DNA of 48,756 nucleotides from an uncultured Halomonas sp. (GCF_946887195.1 NZ_CAMPKE010000021.1:1-48756), one strand, 5' to 3'. Shown: positions 29,209-38,307, counted from the first letter of the stretch. A program made the numbers and translations. Notes: generated by a model not told the origin, from the sequence alone.

Positions 29209-29508
29209 TCAGGGAAGTACCTTCTTGAAGGGCTTGACCACGACCCTGGCGTAGACGCCGGCGGCCACGTAAGGGTCGGCATCGGCCCACGCTTGGGCGG
29301 CCTTGAGGCTTTCGAACTCGGCAACCACCAGGCTACCGCTGAAGCCGGCATCGCCGGGCGTTTCGGCATCGATGGCGGGATGAGGGCCGGCCAGCACCAG
29401 GCGTCCCTCGTCGCGCAGCGCTTCCAGCCGGGCGAGATGATCGGGACGCGCGGCCATGCGCTTTTCGAGGCTATTGCTGACATCTTCGCTAATGATGGCG
29501 TAGAGCAT
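29209..29508 (-). CDS. yciI: YciI family protein
   Basis: A 99-residue ferredoxin-like-fold protein. [44 protein letters not shown] matches YciI, with the conserved His in RPDHLARL thought to be part of a putative active site in the family. The segment [23 protein letters not shown] is the second half of the fold. GAGGA precedes the ATG. It lies next to yciB, as in E. coli where these genes are close together near tonB. The physiological role is not established. Confidence 0.9.
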   Translation of the reverse strand: MLYAIISEDVSNSLEKRMAARPDHLARLEALRDEGRLVLAGPHPAIDAETPGDAGFSGSLVVAEFESLKAAQAWADADPYVAAGVYARVVVKPFKKVLP

Positions 29509-29535
29509 GGTGAGTTTTCCTCTCGGTATGTGAAA

Positions 29536-30081
29536 TCAGCGATCCGGCTGCTGCGCGCCCATGTGCCGGCTCAGATAGACCCCCTGAGCGAGCACGAAGA
29601 CCAGCGTCAGCCCGAGCATGCCGAACAGTTTGAAGTTGACCCAAGTGGCTTCGTCGAAGGTCTTGAAGACATAGACATTGAGCGCGGCCATGACGACGAA
29701 GAACACCACCCAGGCAAGATTCAGGCGTGTCCAGATCGCCGCGGGCAGAGTAACCGCCTTTTCCATCATGCGCTGCACCAGGGTCTTGCCACCGAACAGC
29801 GGCGACACCAGAAAGGCCAGGGCGAACAGCGCATTGACCACGGTCGGCTTCCATTGAATGAACGTCGGGTCCTTGAAGATCACCGTCGCGCCACCGAGCA
29901 CGATCAGCAGTGCCAGGGTGACGAGGTGCATCTTCTCGACCCGACGATGACGCCACCACAGGAAGGCCACCTGGGCCAGCGTGGCGGGAATCAGCACCAG
30001 CGTGGCGAGTACGATATCGCCGCTGAAGTGGTAGACGGCGAAGAAGATCGCGATCGGCAAGAAGTCCAGCAATAGCTTCAT
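29536..30081 (-). CDS. yciB: Inner membrane / septation-associated protein YciB (IspZ)
   Basis: A 181-residue membrane protein with about five or six hydrophobic helices. The opening MKLLLDFLPIAIFFAVYHF and the later MMEKAVTLPAAIWTRLNLAW, FDEATWVNFKLFGMLGLT are strongly conserved in YciB, which is involved in envelope and septum integrity (named intracellular septation protein A). It starts a minus-strand unit yciB-yciI-mnmC, with 27 bp between the first two, and is divergent from the PHP-domain gene. Confidence 0.95.
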   Translation of the reverse strand: MKLLLDFLPIAIFFAVYHFSGDIVLATLVLIPATLAQVAFLWWRHRRVEKMHLVTLALLIVLGGATVIFKDPTFIQWKPTVVNALFALAFLVSPLFGGKTLVQRMMEKAVTLPAAIWTRLNLAWVVFFVVMAALNVYVFKTFDEATWVNFKLFGMLGLTLVFVLAQGVYLSRHMGAQQPDR

Positions 30082-30179
30082 GAGTCAGTCCTGTCGCGGT
30101 GGCATTGACCGGATGAGATCGGGCGCGCACCATAATGGGCCTATTCTGACAAAGACGCCCGACGGCGTCATGCCAATCC

Positions 30180-31064
30180 ATGACTTCACTTCCCGACGCG
30201 CTCGATAGTGTATCCGGTCTCGATCTGCACATGCACTCCACCGCGTCGGATGGCGCGCTATCGCCCAGCGCGCTGGTGGCGCTGTGTCACGCGCGTGGCG
30301 TGACCCACATGGCGCTGACCGATCATGACACCATTGCCGGGGTGGCCGAAGCCGCCGCCGAGGCCGAGCGTCTGGACCTGCGCTTTCTGCCCGGCGCCGA
30401 GCTCTCGGCGCAGTGGCAGGGCGTGACCATTCACGTCGTGGCGCTACTGCCCGACGGCGCCCGCGGTGAGTTGATCGAGGGGCTGGCCGCGCAGGCTCGC
30501 GCACGCGTTTTGCGCGGCGAAGAGATCGCCCGGCGTCTCGAGGCGATCGGCCTCGACGATGCACTCGCCAAGGCCCGCGAGCAGGCCGGTAGTGAGCGCC
30601 CACTGGGGCGGCCCGATTTCGCCCGTGCCCTGGTCGCGGCTGGGCTGGTGCCGGACATGGCGAGCGCCTTCAAGAAGCACCTCGGCGCCGGCAAGCGTGG
30701 CGACGTCAAATCCCACTGGCCCTATCTTGGCGAGGCGATAGGCTGGATTCGCGACGCCGGCGGCATCGCCGTACTGGCGCATCCCTTGCGTTACGGACTG
30801 ACCCGACGCAAGCGCGGGCTGTTGCTCGACGCCTTCGTCGCGGCCGGCGGCGAAGCGGCCGAGCTGGTCAGCGGCTTCCAGAATGCCGATGTCACCCGCG
30901 ATCTGGCGCGCCAACTGCAGGAGCGCGATCTATATGGCTCGCTGGGTAGCGACTTCCACTTCCCCGGCGGGCCGCTGGCGCCGGGCAGCATGAGTCCGGC
31001 ACCGCGTACCACGCTTTCGCCGGTATGGACGCACCCACGTCTGGCGGCATTCGCTAGGTTATGA
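30180..31064 (+). CDS. PHP-domain phosphoesterase, RNase AM / YciV (TrpH) family
   Basis: A 294-residue PHP metallophosphoesterase related to E. coli YciV (RNase AM), a 5'-3' exonuclease on RNA and short oligonucleotides. Metal-binding motifs are HMHS (His17, His19 in DLHMHSTASDG), TDHDT (Asp48, His49), GAELSA near 72, then AHPLRYGLTR and the C-terminal GSDFHFPGG. It is divergent from yciB and followed by yciO with 55 bp between, reproducing the E. coli yciV-yciO order. No clear Shine-Dalgarno precedes the ATG. Confidence 0.92.
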   Translation: MTSLPDALDSVSGLDLHMHSTASDGALSPSALVALCHARGVTHMALTDHDTIAGVAEAAAEAERLDLRFLPGAELSAQWQGVTIHVVALLPDGARGELIEGLAAQARARVLRGEEIARRLEAIGLDDALAKAREQAGSERPLGRPDFARALVAAGLVPDMASAFKKHLGAGKRGDVKSHWPYLGEAIGWIRDAGGIAVLAHPLRYGLTRRKRGLLLDAFVAAGGEAAELVSGFQNADVTRDLARQLQERDLYGSLGSDFHFPGGPLAPGSMSPAPRTTLSPVWTHPRLAAFARL

Positions 31065-31119
31065 GTTAGAGTTCATGGTAGGCGCTGCCTGCAATCGGAC
31101 GGACCTACAAGGAGGTGCC

Positions 31120-31743
31120 ATGACCCAGTTTTTTCAGATTCATCCCGAAAATCCCCAGAAGCGCTTGATCGATCAGGCGGTGACGCTGATTCGCAACGGC
31201 GGTGTGATCGCTTACCCGACCGACTCCGGCTATGCACTCGGCTGCCATCTGGGTGACAAGAAAGCCATCGAGAAGATCAAGTGGCTGCGTTCGCTGAACG
31301 ACAAGCACAACTTCACCCTGGTGTGTTCGGATCTTTCGGAAATCGGCACCTATGCCAAGGTCGACAACGCCGTATTCCGCCTGCTCAAGACCCACACGCC
31401 CGGCGCCTATACGTTCATTCTCAACGCCACCAGCGAAGTGCCGCGTCTGCTACTGCATCCCAAGCGGCGCTCGATCGGGGTGCGCGTGCCGGATCATCGC
31501 ATCACTCACGATCTGCTCGCGGCACTTGGCGAGCCGTTGATGAGCGTGACGTTGATCCCGGTCGATGAAGAACTGCCGATGACCGATGCCGAGGAGATCC
31601 GCGAGCGCTATGGTGCTCACCTGGATCTGATCATCGACGGTGGCGCCTGCCATCTGGAAGCCACCAGCGTCATCGACCTGCGTGAACTGCCGCCGGTGAT
31701 CGTACGCGAAGGGCGTGGCGACATCGCACCGTTCGCGAGTTAG
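31120..31743 (+). CDS. yciO: Sua5/YciO/YrdC family protein YciO
   Basis: A 207-residue protein of the L-threonylcarbamoyladenylate synthase superfamily. The ATP-binding stretch GGVIAYPTDSGYALGCHLGDKKA, the KHNFTLVCSDL loop, GAYTFILNATSEVP and RSIGVRVPDH are diagnostic of the YciO branch, which has lower or different activity from TsaC/TsaC2. AAGGAGG lies 5 nt before the ATG at 31120; the open frame begins at 31075 without such support. Confidence 0.93.
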   Translation: MTQFFQIHPENPQKRLIDQAVTLIRNGGVIAYPTDSGYALGCHLGDKKAIEKIKWLRSLNDKHNFTLVCSDLSEIGTYAKVDNAVFRLLKTHTPGAYTFILNATSEVPRLLLHPKRRSIGVRVPDHRITHDLLAALGEPLMSVTLIPVDEELPMTDAEEIRERYGAHLDLIIDGGACHLEATSVIDLRELPPVIVREGRGDIAPFAS

Positions 31744-31817
31744 CGGGCCGCGACATCCGCTGGGCTGCCGGGTTTTCCGGCGATCCAGCTTTGCTTCTCA
31801 TCCAATCGCTCGCTTTT

Positions 31818-31823
31818 TATAAT
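31818..31823 (+). promoter_or_regulatory. Possible -10 element upstream of the CehA/McbA-type gene
   Basis: A perfect TATAAT sits in an AT-rich stretch (about 31815-31860) 87 bp before the ATG at 31910. No good -35 lies at 16-18 bp; TTGCTT is 21 bp upstream. The AT-rich context stands out from the flanking GC-rich coding DNA. Confidence 0.4.
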
Positions 31824-31909
31824 TTGAACGAACAATAAAAATAAATCATGCTGACAACACAATGGCTCGGTATCGAGTCGTTACAAATCACAAGACAGGA
31901 GTCGAACGC

Positions 31910-34192
31910 ATGATGCTCTCCAAGTCCTGGCGGATGCTCGCTGCCGGCCTGGCGGTGGGTGCCGTCCCTCTGGCGCAGGCAGAGGTCAGTGTGACGCGTG
32001 GCGCAACCACGATTCCCGATGGCGAAGCCACGGCGGCACGGGATCTGACCATTGCCAACGATCATCTGGCGTTCGCGATCGCCGTCGAATCGAGCCCGCC
32101 TTGGGGCCTGCCACGTGGCACACTGGTGGATCTGGCCGCGGTCGATAACGGCGAATTCGATCTCGATCGTGTGGCCTTCGCCGATTTCATTCCCAATAAC
32201 TGGTCGGCCTGGCCGAACGACGGCAAGACCGTCGAGGTGATCGAGGATAGTCCCGAGCGCGCGGTGGTGCGTATCGCGCGTAATTTTGGCGAAGCGATGG
32301 TGACCACCACCTACACCCTGGAGGCAGGCAGCGACCAACTGCATCTGACGACGACATTCGAGAACCGTGGCGACGAGCCGCTCGAAGCGCTTCGTTCGGG
32401 TTTCACACTATGGCCGGATACCGGCTATCTATTCGGCGTGCCGGGACTGGGTGACGCCAAGGAAACGGTTGCCGACGCGGCACTCAGCGATCGTGTGGTG
32501 GGTTATAACCGCGATTGGGCGATCGCCCTGCATGCGCCGTATTTCGACCGCATCAATTACGAAGGGCGCGACATGTACCTCGAGCATTCGCTGGCACCGG
32601 GCGAGTCGCGAACCTTCGAAGGCTGGTTGCAAGTGGTGCCCGAGGGCGATCTGGCACCGATCGTGGCGGCGGAGATCGAGCGCAAGGCATTGCCCGCCGG
32701 CACACTGGAAGGGCAGCTGAGTGCGGCCGACGGCCAGGCACTGGACAGCGGCCTGGTGATGATCGAGAAGAACGGCCATCCCTACGCCTGGACATTGGCC
32801 GATGACGGCCACTTCAGCATGACGCTGCCTGCCGGCGATTATCGCGTCTATGCCACCGCCGAAGGCTATGCCAACAGTGCCGCGAGCCAGTTGACGATCG
32901 CCCCCGACACGACCCGACAGATCGATTTCACCGAACTCAAGGGGCCCGGCACGTTGACCTTGTCCGTGCGCGAGGCGGGCACCGAGATTCCGCGAGATGC
33001 GCGCCTGACCATCATCGAGGGGCAACAGCCGGTGGTGGAGTTTCTCGGCAAGCGGACCTTCTTCACCAAGCTGGATCCCGCCGGGCAGGCGGTACTATCG
33101 CTGGCGCCCGGCGACTATCGTCTGGCGGTGAATGCCGGCGCCGGTTTTACCGCCGAGACGCAGGAAATCGACGTCAGCCTGGCAACCGGGGAGCAGTTGC
33201 ACAAGACGCTGGAAATTCAGCGCGAGGCCAATCCCAACGCTCGGCATTGGTACGGCGCCGACCTGCATCATCATGCCAATGTGCTCGAGGGCACCACGCC
33301 ACCCGCGATGGTGGTGCGAGCTCAACTGGCGACCGACCTCGATCTGACCTTCATCAGCGACCATGACTCCACCACCAATCACGACACCTTCGCCAAACTG
33401 TCGGCCAAGCGTGGCGTGCCGTTCATTCCGTCGATCGAAATGTCGGCGTCATGGGGCCACATGAACCCCTTCCCGATTACCCTGGGGGCCGAGTTGCAGA
33501 TCGACCCGGGAACCGCCAGCGTTCAGGAAGTGATCGATGAGGCGCATCGTTTGAATGCCGAGGTGGTGCCGCTCAATCATCCCTTCAACGCTTATGGCTA
33601 TCTGCGCAACCTGGCCGATGGCAAGGTGCCGGGCGGTTTCGATCCGCGTTTCGATCTGCTCGAACTCAATGCCGAAGTGGATAATGCCGAGACTATCGAA
33701 CAGGCCCACGCGCTATGGGATGACGGGACGCGCATCTATTTCACCGCCGGCACCGATACCCACGATGCCTGGAACCAGTTGACCGGGCGCATCCGCATGA
33801 TGGCACGGGTTCCCGGCGAGTTGACGCCACGTGCCTTCGCGCGGGCGATCGAGGATGGCCATGCCTACGCCACGCAAGGGCCGCTGCTGTATCCGCAAAA
33901 CGCGAAATTCGGCGATACGCTGCGCCTGGTGGGTAACGCCGAAGGGCATTGGCGCATCGAGGTGGTAGCGGTCGATGGCCTGGCCGAAGCCCGCCTGATC
34001 GGCAGCGGCGGTGAAGTGCTGGAGACCCGCGAGCTTTCCGGCCAGCGCGCCGAACTCGAGTTCGTCATTCCCGCCGATAGCGAGGGCTGGGTGGCGCTTG
34101 AAGTCGAGGATGCCGATGGCGACGTGGCCTGGAGCAATCCGCTGTGGCTCGCGCGCCTGAAGCAATCGGAACTGTTGGTGAGCGACGACTAG
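31910..34192 (+). CDS. Exported CehA/McbA-family PHP metallohydrolase with carboxypeptidase-regulatory-like domains
   Basis: A 760-residue exported protein. A signal peptide covers residues 1-24 (cleavage after AQA). The N-terminal half is beta-rich and includes carboxypeptidase-regulatory-like repeats (TLEGQLSAADGQALDSGLVMIEKNGHPYAWTLADDGHFSMTL and GTLTLSVREAGTEIPRDARLTI). The C-terminal PHP domain (about 445-670) has DLHHHAN (Asp451-His455), SDHDS (Asp484-Asp486), the SIEMSASWGH metal-binding Glu/His region, NHPF and TAGTDTHD. The named relatives CehA and McbA hydrolyse carbamate esters, but the native substrate here is unknown. AGGAG lies 8 nt upstream. Transcribed alone. Confidence 0.85.
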   Translation: MMLSKSWRMLAAGLAVGAVPLAQAEVSVTRGATTIPDGEATAARDLTIANDHLAFAIAVESSPPWGLPRGTLVDLAAVDNGEFDLDRVAFADFIPNNWSAWPNDGKTVEVIEDSPERAVVRIARNFGEAMVTTTYTLEAGSDQLHLTTTFENRGDEPLEALRSGFTLWPDTGYLFGVPGLGDAKETVADAALSDRVVGYNRDWAIALHAPYFDRINYEGRDMYLEHSLAPGESRTFEGWLQVVPEGDLAPIVAAEIERKALPAGTLEGQLSAADGQALDSGLVMIEKNGHPYAWTLADDGHFSMTLPAGDYRVYATAEGYANSAASQLTIAPDTTRQIDFTELKGPGTLTLSVREAGTEIPRDARLTIIEGQQPVVEFLGKRTFFTKLDPAGQAVLSLAPGDYRLAVNAGAGFTAETQEIDVSLATGEQLHKTLEIQREANPNARHWYGADLHHHANVLEGTTPPAMVVRAQLATDLDLTFISDHDSTTNHDTFAKLSAKRGVPFIPSIEMSASWGHMNPFPITLGAELQIDPGTASVQEVIDEAHRLNAEVVPLNHPFNAYGYLRNLADGKVPGGFDPRFDLLELNAEVDNAETIEQAHALWDDGTRIYFTAGTDTHDAWNQLTGRIRMMARVPGELTPRAFARAIEDGHAYATQGPLLYPQNAKFGDTLRLVGNAEGHWRIEVVAVDGLAEARLIGSGGEVLETRELSGQRAELEFVIPADSEGWVALEVEDADGDVAWSNPLWLARLKQSELLVSDD

Positions 34193-34214
34193 CCGATAGC
34201 TTTTTACGCTGATC

Positions 34215-34244
34215 GGGAAGCCGCGCCTGCTGGTGCGGCTTCCC
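34215..34244. terminator. Hairpin downstream of the CehA/McbA-type gene
   Basis: A 10-bp GC-rich stem (34215-34224 with 34235-34244) encloses a 10-nt loop that can pair partly with itself. It begins 22 bp after the stop. The T run lies on the 5' side (34201-34205) rather than after the stem, so on the plus strand it would be a hairpin without a U tract; it may protect the mRNA 3' end or terminate weakly. Confidence 0.4.
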
Positions 34245-34291
34245 GTGTGATTCGACCGCTAGAGCAAATCGTAGCAATTGGCAAAACCCGC

Positions 34292-34316
34292 CGGACCATT
34301 GCCGTGAATCGGTCCG
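34292..34316. promoter_or_regulatory. Inverted repeat upstream of trkA
   Basis: CGGACC (34292-34297) and GGTCCG (34311-34316) form an inverted repeat with 13 bp between arms, about 50 bp before the trkA ATG. It could be an operator or a hairpin in the leader; there is no independent support. Confidence 0.25.
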
Positions 34317-34365
34317 TTGGCTGTTCTATGCTAGGCTCCGTTATCGAAGCAGGGATAGCCAACCC

Positions 34366-35739
34366 ATGAAGATCATCATTCTCGGGGCCGGCCATATCGG
34401 CGCGAGTCTCGCTGAGCATCTGGCTTATGAGGGAAACGATATTACGATCGTCGATATCGTTTCCTCGCAATTGCAGGACTTGAGTTCACGGTTGGATGTT
34501 CGCACCGTCGAAGGCAAAGCCTCTCATCCCAGCGTTCTGCGGCATGCCGGTGCCGAGGATGCCGATCTGCTGCTCGCGGTCACCGACTCCGATGAGATCA
34601 ATATCGTCGCCTGCCAGGTGGCGCATATTCTTTTCCACACGCCAACCAAGATCGCTCGGGTACGCGATAAGGACTTCTTGTCCCGCGAAGAGTTGTTTTC
34701 CGATGATGCGCTTGCGGTCGACGTGCTGATTAGCCCCGAGCAGATCGTTACCGATCACATCTATCAGTTGTTCAAGTACCCAGGCGCACTGCAGGTACTC
34801 GATTTTGCCGGTGGGCTGGCCAAACTGGTTGCCATCAAGGCTTTCAGGAATGGCCCCTTGGTAGGTCAGAGGCTCGACTCCCTGCCTCGCCACATGCCGA
34901 ACGTGGATACCAAGGTCGCGGCCATATACCGCCATGGCCAACCACTGATTCCTCAGGGAAACACGATTATCGAGAGCGATGACGAGGTTTTCTTCATCGC
35001 CGCCCAGGAGCATATCGGCGCGGTAATGGATGAGTTGAGAAAAGCGGAAGCTGGCTATCGCCGGGTCATCATCGCTGGCGGTGGGAACATCGGCGAGTGT
35101 CTCGCCGCGCAGCTCGAGCAGAATTACCAGGTCAAGCTCATCGAAGTCGATCTGAATCGCTGCAACGAGCTGACGGAGCGTCTTGACGACACCGTCGTAC
35201 TGCATGGCAGCGCAACCAACAAGCGTCTTTTGAAAGAGGAGAAAATCGAAGATTGCGACGTCTTCTGCGCGCTTACCAACGATGACGAAGACAATATCAT
35301 GGCGTCGCTGCTGGCCAAGCGACTGGGTGCCAGAAAAGTGCTGACCTTGATCAACGACCCCGCCTATGTCGATCTCATTCATGGCGGCGACATCGATATC
35401 GCCCTGTCGCCGCAGCAGGCCACCATCGGCACGCTGCTCACGCATGTACGCCAAGGTGACATCAATAACGTCTATTCATTGCGGCGCGGTGCGGCTGAAG
35501 CCATGGAGGCCATCGTGCATGGCAATTCACGCTCCTCCAAGCTGGTTGGGCGAGCCATCTCCGAAATCAATCTGCCCAGCGGCAGCACTATCGGGGCCAT
35601 CATACGAGAAGAAGAGGTTCTGATCGCTCATGATGAATTGGTGGTCGAAGATGGGGACCACGTGATTCTTTTCATGGTGAATAAGCGGTGCGTGCGCGAC
35701 ATCGAGCGCTTGTTTCAGGTTCAGCCAACGTTCTTCTAG
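34366..35739 (+). CDS. trkA: Trk potassium uptake regulatory protein TrkA
   Basis: Cytoplasmic NAD(H)/ATP-binding gating subunit of the Trk K+ system. The 457-residue protein has two RCK halves: the first Rossmann motif GAGHIG (7-12) ends in Asp30, and the second, GGGNIG, lies near 236-241 with an acidic end in LIEVD. Each half is followed by a TrkA-C domain (for example FRNGPLVGQRLDSLP and NSRSSKLVGRAISEINLPSGSTIGAIIREEEVLI). 65 bp separate it from trkH, so they are probably one operon. K+ uptake by Trk is central to osmotic response in halophiles. Confidence 0.96.
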   Translation: MKIIILGAGHIGASLAEHLAYEGNDITIVDIVSSQLQDLSSRLDVRTVEGKASHPSVLRHAGAEDADLLLAVTDSDEINIVACQVAHILFHTPTKIARVRDKDFLSREELFSDDALAVDVLISPEQIVTDHIYQLFKYPGALQVLDFAGGLAKLVAIKAFRNGPLVGQRLDSLPRHMPNVDTKVAAIYRHGQPLIPQGNTIIESDDEVFFIAAQEHIGAVMDELRKAEAGYRRVIIAGGGNIGECLAAQLEQNYQVKLIEVDLNRCNELTERLDDTVVLHGSATNKRLLKEEKIEDCDVFCALTNDDEDNIMASLLAKRLGARKVLTLINDPAYVDLIHGGDIDIALSPQQATIGTLLTHVRQGDINNVYSLRRGAAEAMEAIVHGNSRSSKLVGRAISEINLPSGSTIGAIIREEEVLIAHDELVVEDGDHVILFMVNKRCVRDIERLFQVQPTFF

Positions 35740-35804
35740 CCTGGCATTCCGACGATGTCAGGTGTCGTCGAGCTCGAGAAAGAGACTGAAAGAGGAGGGT
35801 AGGG

Positions 35805-37289
35805 ATGGCAAGCCTGGTGCGCGGCTTCGCGATGGACCTGGCCGAGAATGCCGGCCCGGTGATAAAGATATTGGCGCTGTTGTTGCTGGTGCTTGCGGCT
35901 TTCATGGTCGTGCCATGGTTAGTGCTGTTGGTGGAGTCGGACCCCGATAGGTTGGCATTCACGCTGTCGTTGGGAATCGTGCTTGCCGTATCGCTTACCT
36001 TGCTGGCGTTGACGCGGCACATCGTCGTTGAATTGCATCCACGGCAAATGTTCGTTCTCACCACCCTGAGTTGGGTGGTGATCTGTGCTTTCGCCAGTCT
36101 TCCGCTGATTCTGGGTGCGCCTTATCTTTCGGTTACCAATGCCGTTTTCGAATCGGTGTCGGCGATTACCACGACCGGGTCGACCATCATTGTCGGCATC
36201 GAGGGCCTCTCGGATGGGCTAAAATTGTGGCGGGGCATGATGCAATGGCTGGGTGGGGTCGGAATCATCGTCATGGCTATCGCTATTCTGCCCTTCCTGC
36301 AAGTGGGTGGGATGCGTCTTTTTCATACCGAGTCCTCCGACTGGTCCGAAAAAGTCCTTCCACGTGCAAGCGGTATCGCCAAGGCTACCCTGGTCATTTA
36401 TCTCGGTCTTTCGGCGATCGTCGTGGTGACCTACTGGCTGGCTGGCATGTCGCCACTGGATGCGGTAGTGCATGCAATGACCACGATCTCTACGGCGGGA
36501 TTCACTAACTACGACGCTTCCTTTGGTGTCTATGCTGACCAGCCTTTGATTCTTTGGCTGGCCTCACTCTTTATGCTTTGCGGTGCCTTACCATTCGTGC
36601 TCTTCATTCGAGCGCTACGCGATACACCTAGCGCATTATGGCGTGACCAGCAGGTACGCGGCCTGCTCAATCTGCTCCTGACGGTAATCGTAACCTTGAC
36701 GCTGTTTCGCATCTTCCAGGGAGAGGTGCCGCTCGAAGCGCTGACCCAAACGACGTTCAATGTCATCTCCGTCGTGACGACGACAGGCTACGCTGCCGAT
36801 GACTACACGACCTGGGGAACGCTGGCGATAGCCGTATTCTTTTATTTGACGTTCCTTGGCGGCTGTAGCGGCTCGACCAGCGGTGGGATGAAGATGTTCC
36901 GCTTTCAGGTCGGTCTGATCATGCTCGTCAATCAATTGCGCTTTCTGGTGCATTCCAACGGCATATTTCCTCAGCGTTACAATGAACGAAGGTTGCCCGA
37001 TCAAGTGGTGAGAGGGGTGATCGCCTTCTCGTTCTTCTATTTTCTGACTATCGCAGGCATTGCGCTTGGCTTGGCGGCAATGGGGCTCGATCTGGTGACG
37101 GCGCTATCCGGAGCGGCCACGGCGGTGGCCAACGTGGGCCCGGGACTTGGCGACATCATCGGACCCGCGGGTAATTTCTCTTCGCTGTCCGATGCCGCCA
37201 AGTGGCTGCTATGCCTGGGCATGCTGATGGGACGTCTGGAAATCCTTACCGTGCTGGTGCTGTTCACGCCCGCGTTCTGGAGGGCATGA
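35805..37289 (+). CDS. trkH: Trk potassium transporter membrane subunit (TrkH/TrkI family)
   Basis: K+ translocating subunit, 494 residues. The four pseudo-repeated pore loops are recognisable: AITTTGSTI, TTISTAGFTNY, VTTTGYAADD and AVANVGPGLG, each carrying the selectivity-filter glycine. The intramembrane-loop region GGCSGSTSGGMKMFRFQV is the expected gating segment after the third repeat. AGGAGGG lies 5 nt before the ATG. It follows trkA. Halomonads can carry two related subunits, TrkH and TrkI; I cannot say which this is. Confidence 0.95.
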   Translation: MASLVRGFAMDLAENAGPVIKILALLLLVLAAFMVVPWLVLLVESDPDRLAFTLSLGIVLAVSLTLLALTRHIVVELHPRQMFVLTTLSWVVICAFASLPLILGAPYLSVTNAVFESVSAITTTGSTIIVGIEGLSDGLKLWRGMMQWLGGVGIIVMAIAILPFLQVGGMRLFHTESSDWSEKVLPRASGIAKATLVIYLGLSAIVVVTYWLAGMSPLDAVVHAMTTISTAGFTNYDASFGVYADQPLILWLASLFMLCGALPFVLFIRALRDTPSALWRDQQVRGLLNLLLTVIVTLTLFRIFQGEVPLEALTQTTFNVISVVTTTGYAADDYTTWGTLAIAVFFYLTFLGGCSGSTSGGMKMFRFQVGLIMLVNQLRFLVHSNGIFPQRYNERRLPDQVVRGVIAFSFFYFLTIAGIALGLAAMGLDLVTALSGAATAVANVGPGLGDIIGPAGNFSSLSDAAKWLLCLGMLMGRLEILTVLVLFTPAFWRA

Positions 37290-37315
37290 GCCTTCGAGCT
37301 GCGCAAAGGCTTTTT
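37289..37315 (+). terminator. Rho-independent terminator at the trkH end
   Basis: AGCCTT (37289-37294) pairs with AAGGCT (37306-37311), overlapping the last base of the trkH stop, followed by TTTTT at 37311-37315. The short stem and 11-nt loop make it moderate. It lies between convergent genes, 10 bp before the stop of the CYTH gene. Confidence 0.55.
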
Positions 37316-37324
37316 ATGGTTGGC

Positions 37325-38218
37325 TCAGGTGCGCTGCAATACTTGCTGCAACGCCAGACTGTGCCGGCCAAACGCGGTACTCAGCCAGTCCGGCATGGCA
37401 AGCGCCGCCGCAAGGGCATCGGCATGCTCACGTATTTCGCCAGATGGCGACGCATCGGCGATGGCCGCGAAGGATTCCTGGGCCAACTGGCGAAAACGCT
37501 GCTCGCCGCTATCGGCCCAGGCATCGAGTGCATCGATCGCCCAGTCGAAATGCGCCTGAAGGCTAGCGTCGCGCTTATTGCTCTCGTCGTGTGTGACGAT
37601 TGGCCAGCGCTGCTTGAGCAGCGCACCGCCCCGCGCGGCCTTGCTGGCGTTGGCCAGGCGTAGCGGCACCCGTTCGGCCAGCTCGGCTGCCAGCCGCCAG
37701 AGCGCCCGGGGATCGCCGGAGCGCCGGCCGCCAGGCTTGAGTTCCAGTTCGAGCTCGTTGATGGCCACCCGGTGAGAGCCGCTTTCGATCTCGCCCCGAT
37801 CGAGCGCCAGCTCGATGCGCGCATCGTCATGCTCGATGAACCAGATCCGACGCTCGAAATCGGTGCTGAAGCGGGGCTCCAGGTCATCGAGCATGGCCGG
37901 ATCCAAGGCCTGCATCGGAGGCAGGCCGACCAGCCCCGCGACATCCAGTTCGCCATCGATTGGCCACTCCCATTCGCCTCGTGTCGACAGGCCGGCGCCC
38001 GTTTGTCCGGCGGTTTTTAGCGTCTGCAATATGCCGCTGGGCGTGCGCCGAATGCGCAGGGCAATGCGCGCCGCTTCCAGCGCATTGTCGGGGGTGTCGT
38101 AGTAGGTATTCGTCAATGTCGTGCAGGTGCTCGGCAGGTGCCGCAGCAAGGTGTGCTCGCATAGCAAGCGCGGGCTATCGCTACCCAGCGCCAGTTTTAA
38201 TTCGACCTCCCGTGGCAT
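37325..38218 (-). CDS. CYTH-domain triphosphatase (YgiF-like)
   Basis: A triphosphate tunnel metalloenzyme, 297 residues. The CYTH signature ExExK is Glu4, Glu6, Lys8 in PREVELKLAL; further basic tunnel residues appear in NTYYDTPDNALEAARIALRIRRT and QTLKTAG, with acidic strands ARIELALDRGEIE and NELELELK. E. coli YgiF (inorganic triphosphatase) has an additional full CHAD domain; here only about 90 residues follow the CYTH domain, so CHAD appears missing or strongly shortened. The ATG at 38218 gives the canonical N-terminus; the frame runs to 38281. Divergent from the DUF47 gene. Confidence 0.85.
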   Translation of the reverse strand: MPREVELKLALGSDSPRLLCEHTLLRHLPSTCTTLTNTYYDTPDNALEAARIALRIRRTPSGILQTLKTAGQTGAGLSTRGEWEWPIDGELDVAGLVGLPPMQALDPAMLDDLEPRFSTDFERRIWFIEHDDARIELALDRGEIESGSHRVAINELELELKPGGRRSGDPRALWRLAAELAERVPLRLANASKAARGGALLKQRWPIVTHDESNKRDASLQAHFDWAIDALDAWADSGEQRFRQLAQESFAAIADASPSGEIREHADALAAALAMPDWLSTAFGRHSLALQQVLQRT

Positions 38219-38281
38219 AACGAAACGACCTCGATGATGATATTCGAATGAATTTTTCATGACGATGATTGGCCTAAACAC

Positions 38282-38287
38282 TATACT
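38282..38287 (+). promoter_or_regulatory. Possible -10 element for the DUF47-pit pair
   Basis: TATACT lies 20 bp before the ATG at 38308, in the roughly 90-bp gap between divergent genes. No convincing -35 or Pho box is visible at the expected spacing. Confidence 0.35.
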
Positions 38288-38307
38288 GGCGCGGCCATTC
38301 CCAACAC

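Noticed and set aside
31765..31790. GCCGG/CCGGC hairpin after yciO
   Set aside because: Five-base stem with no following T run; not enough for a terminator call.
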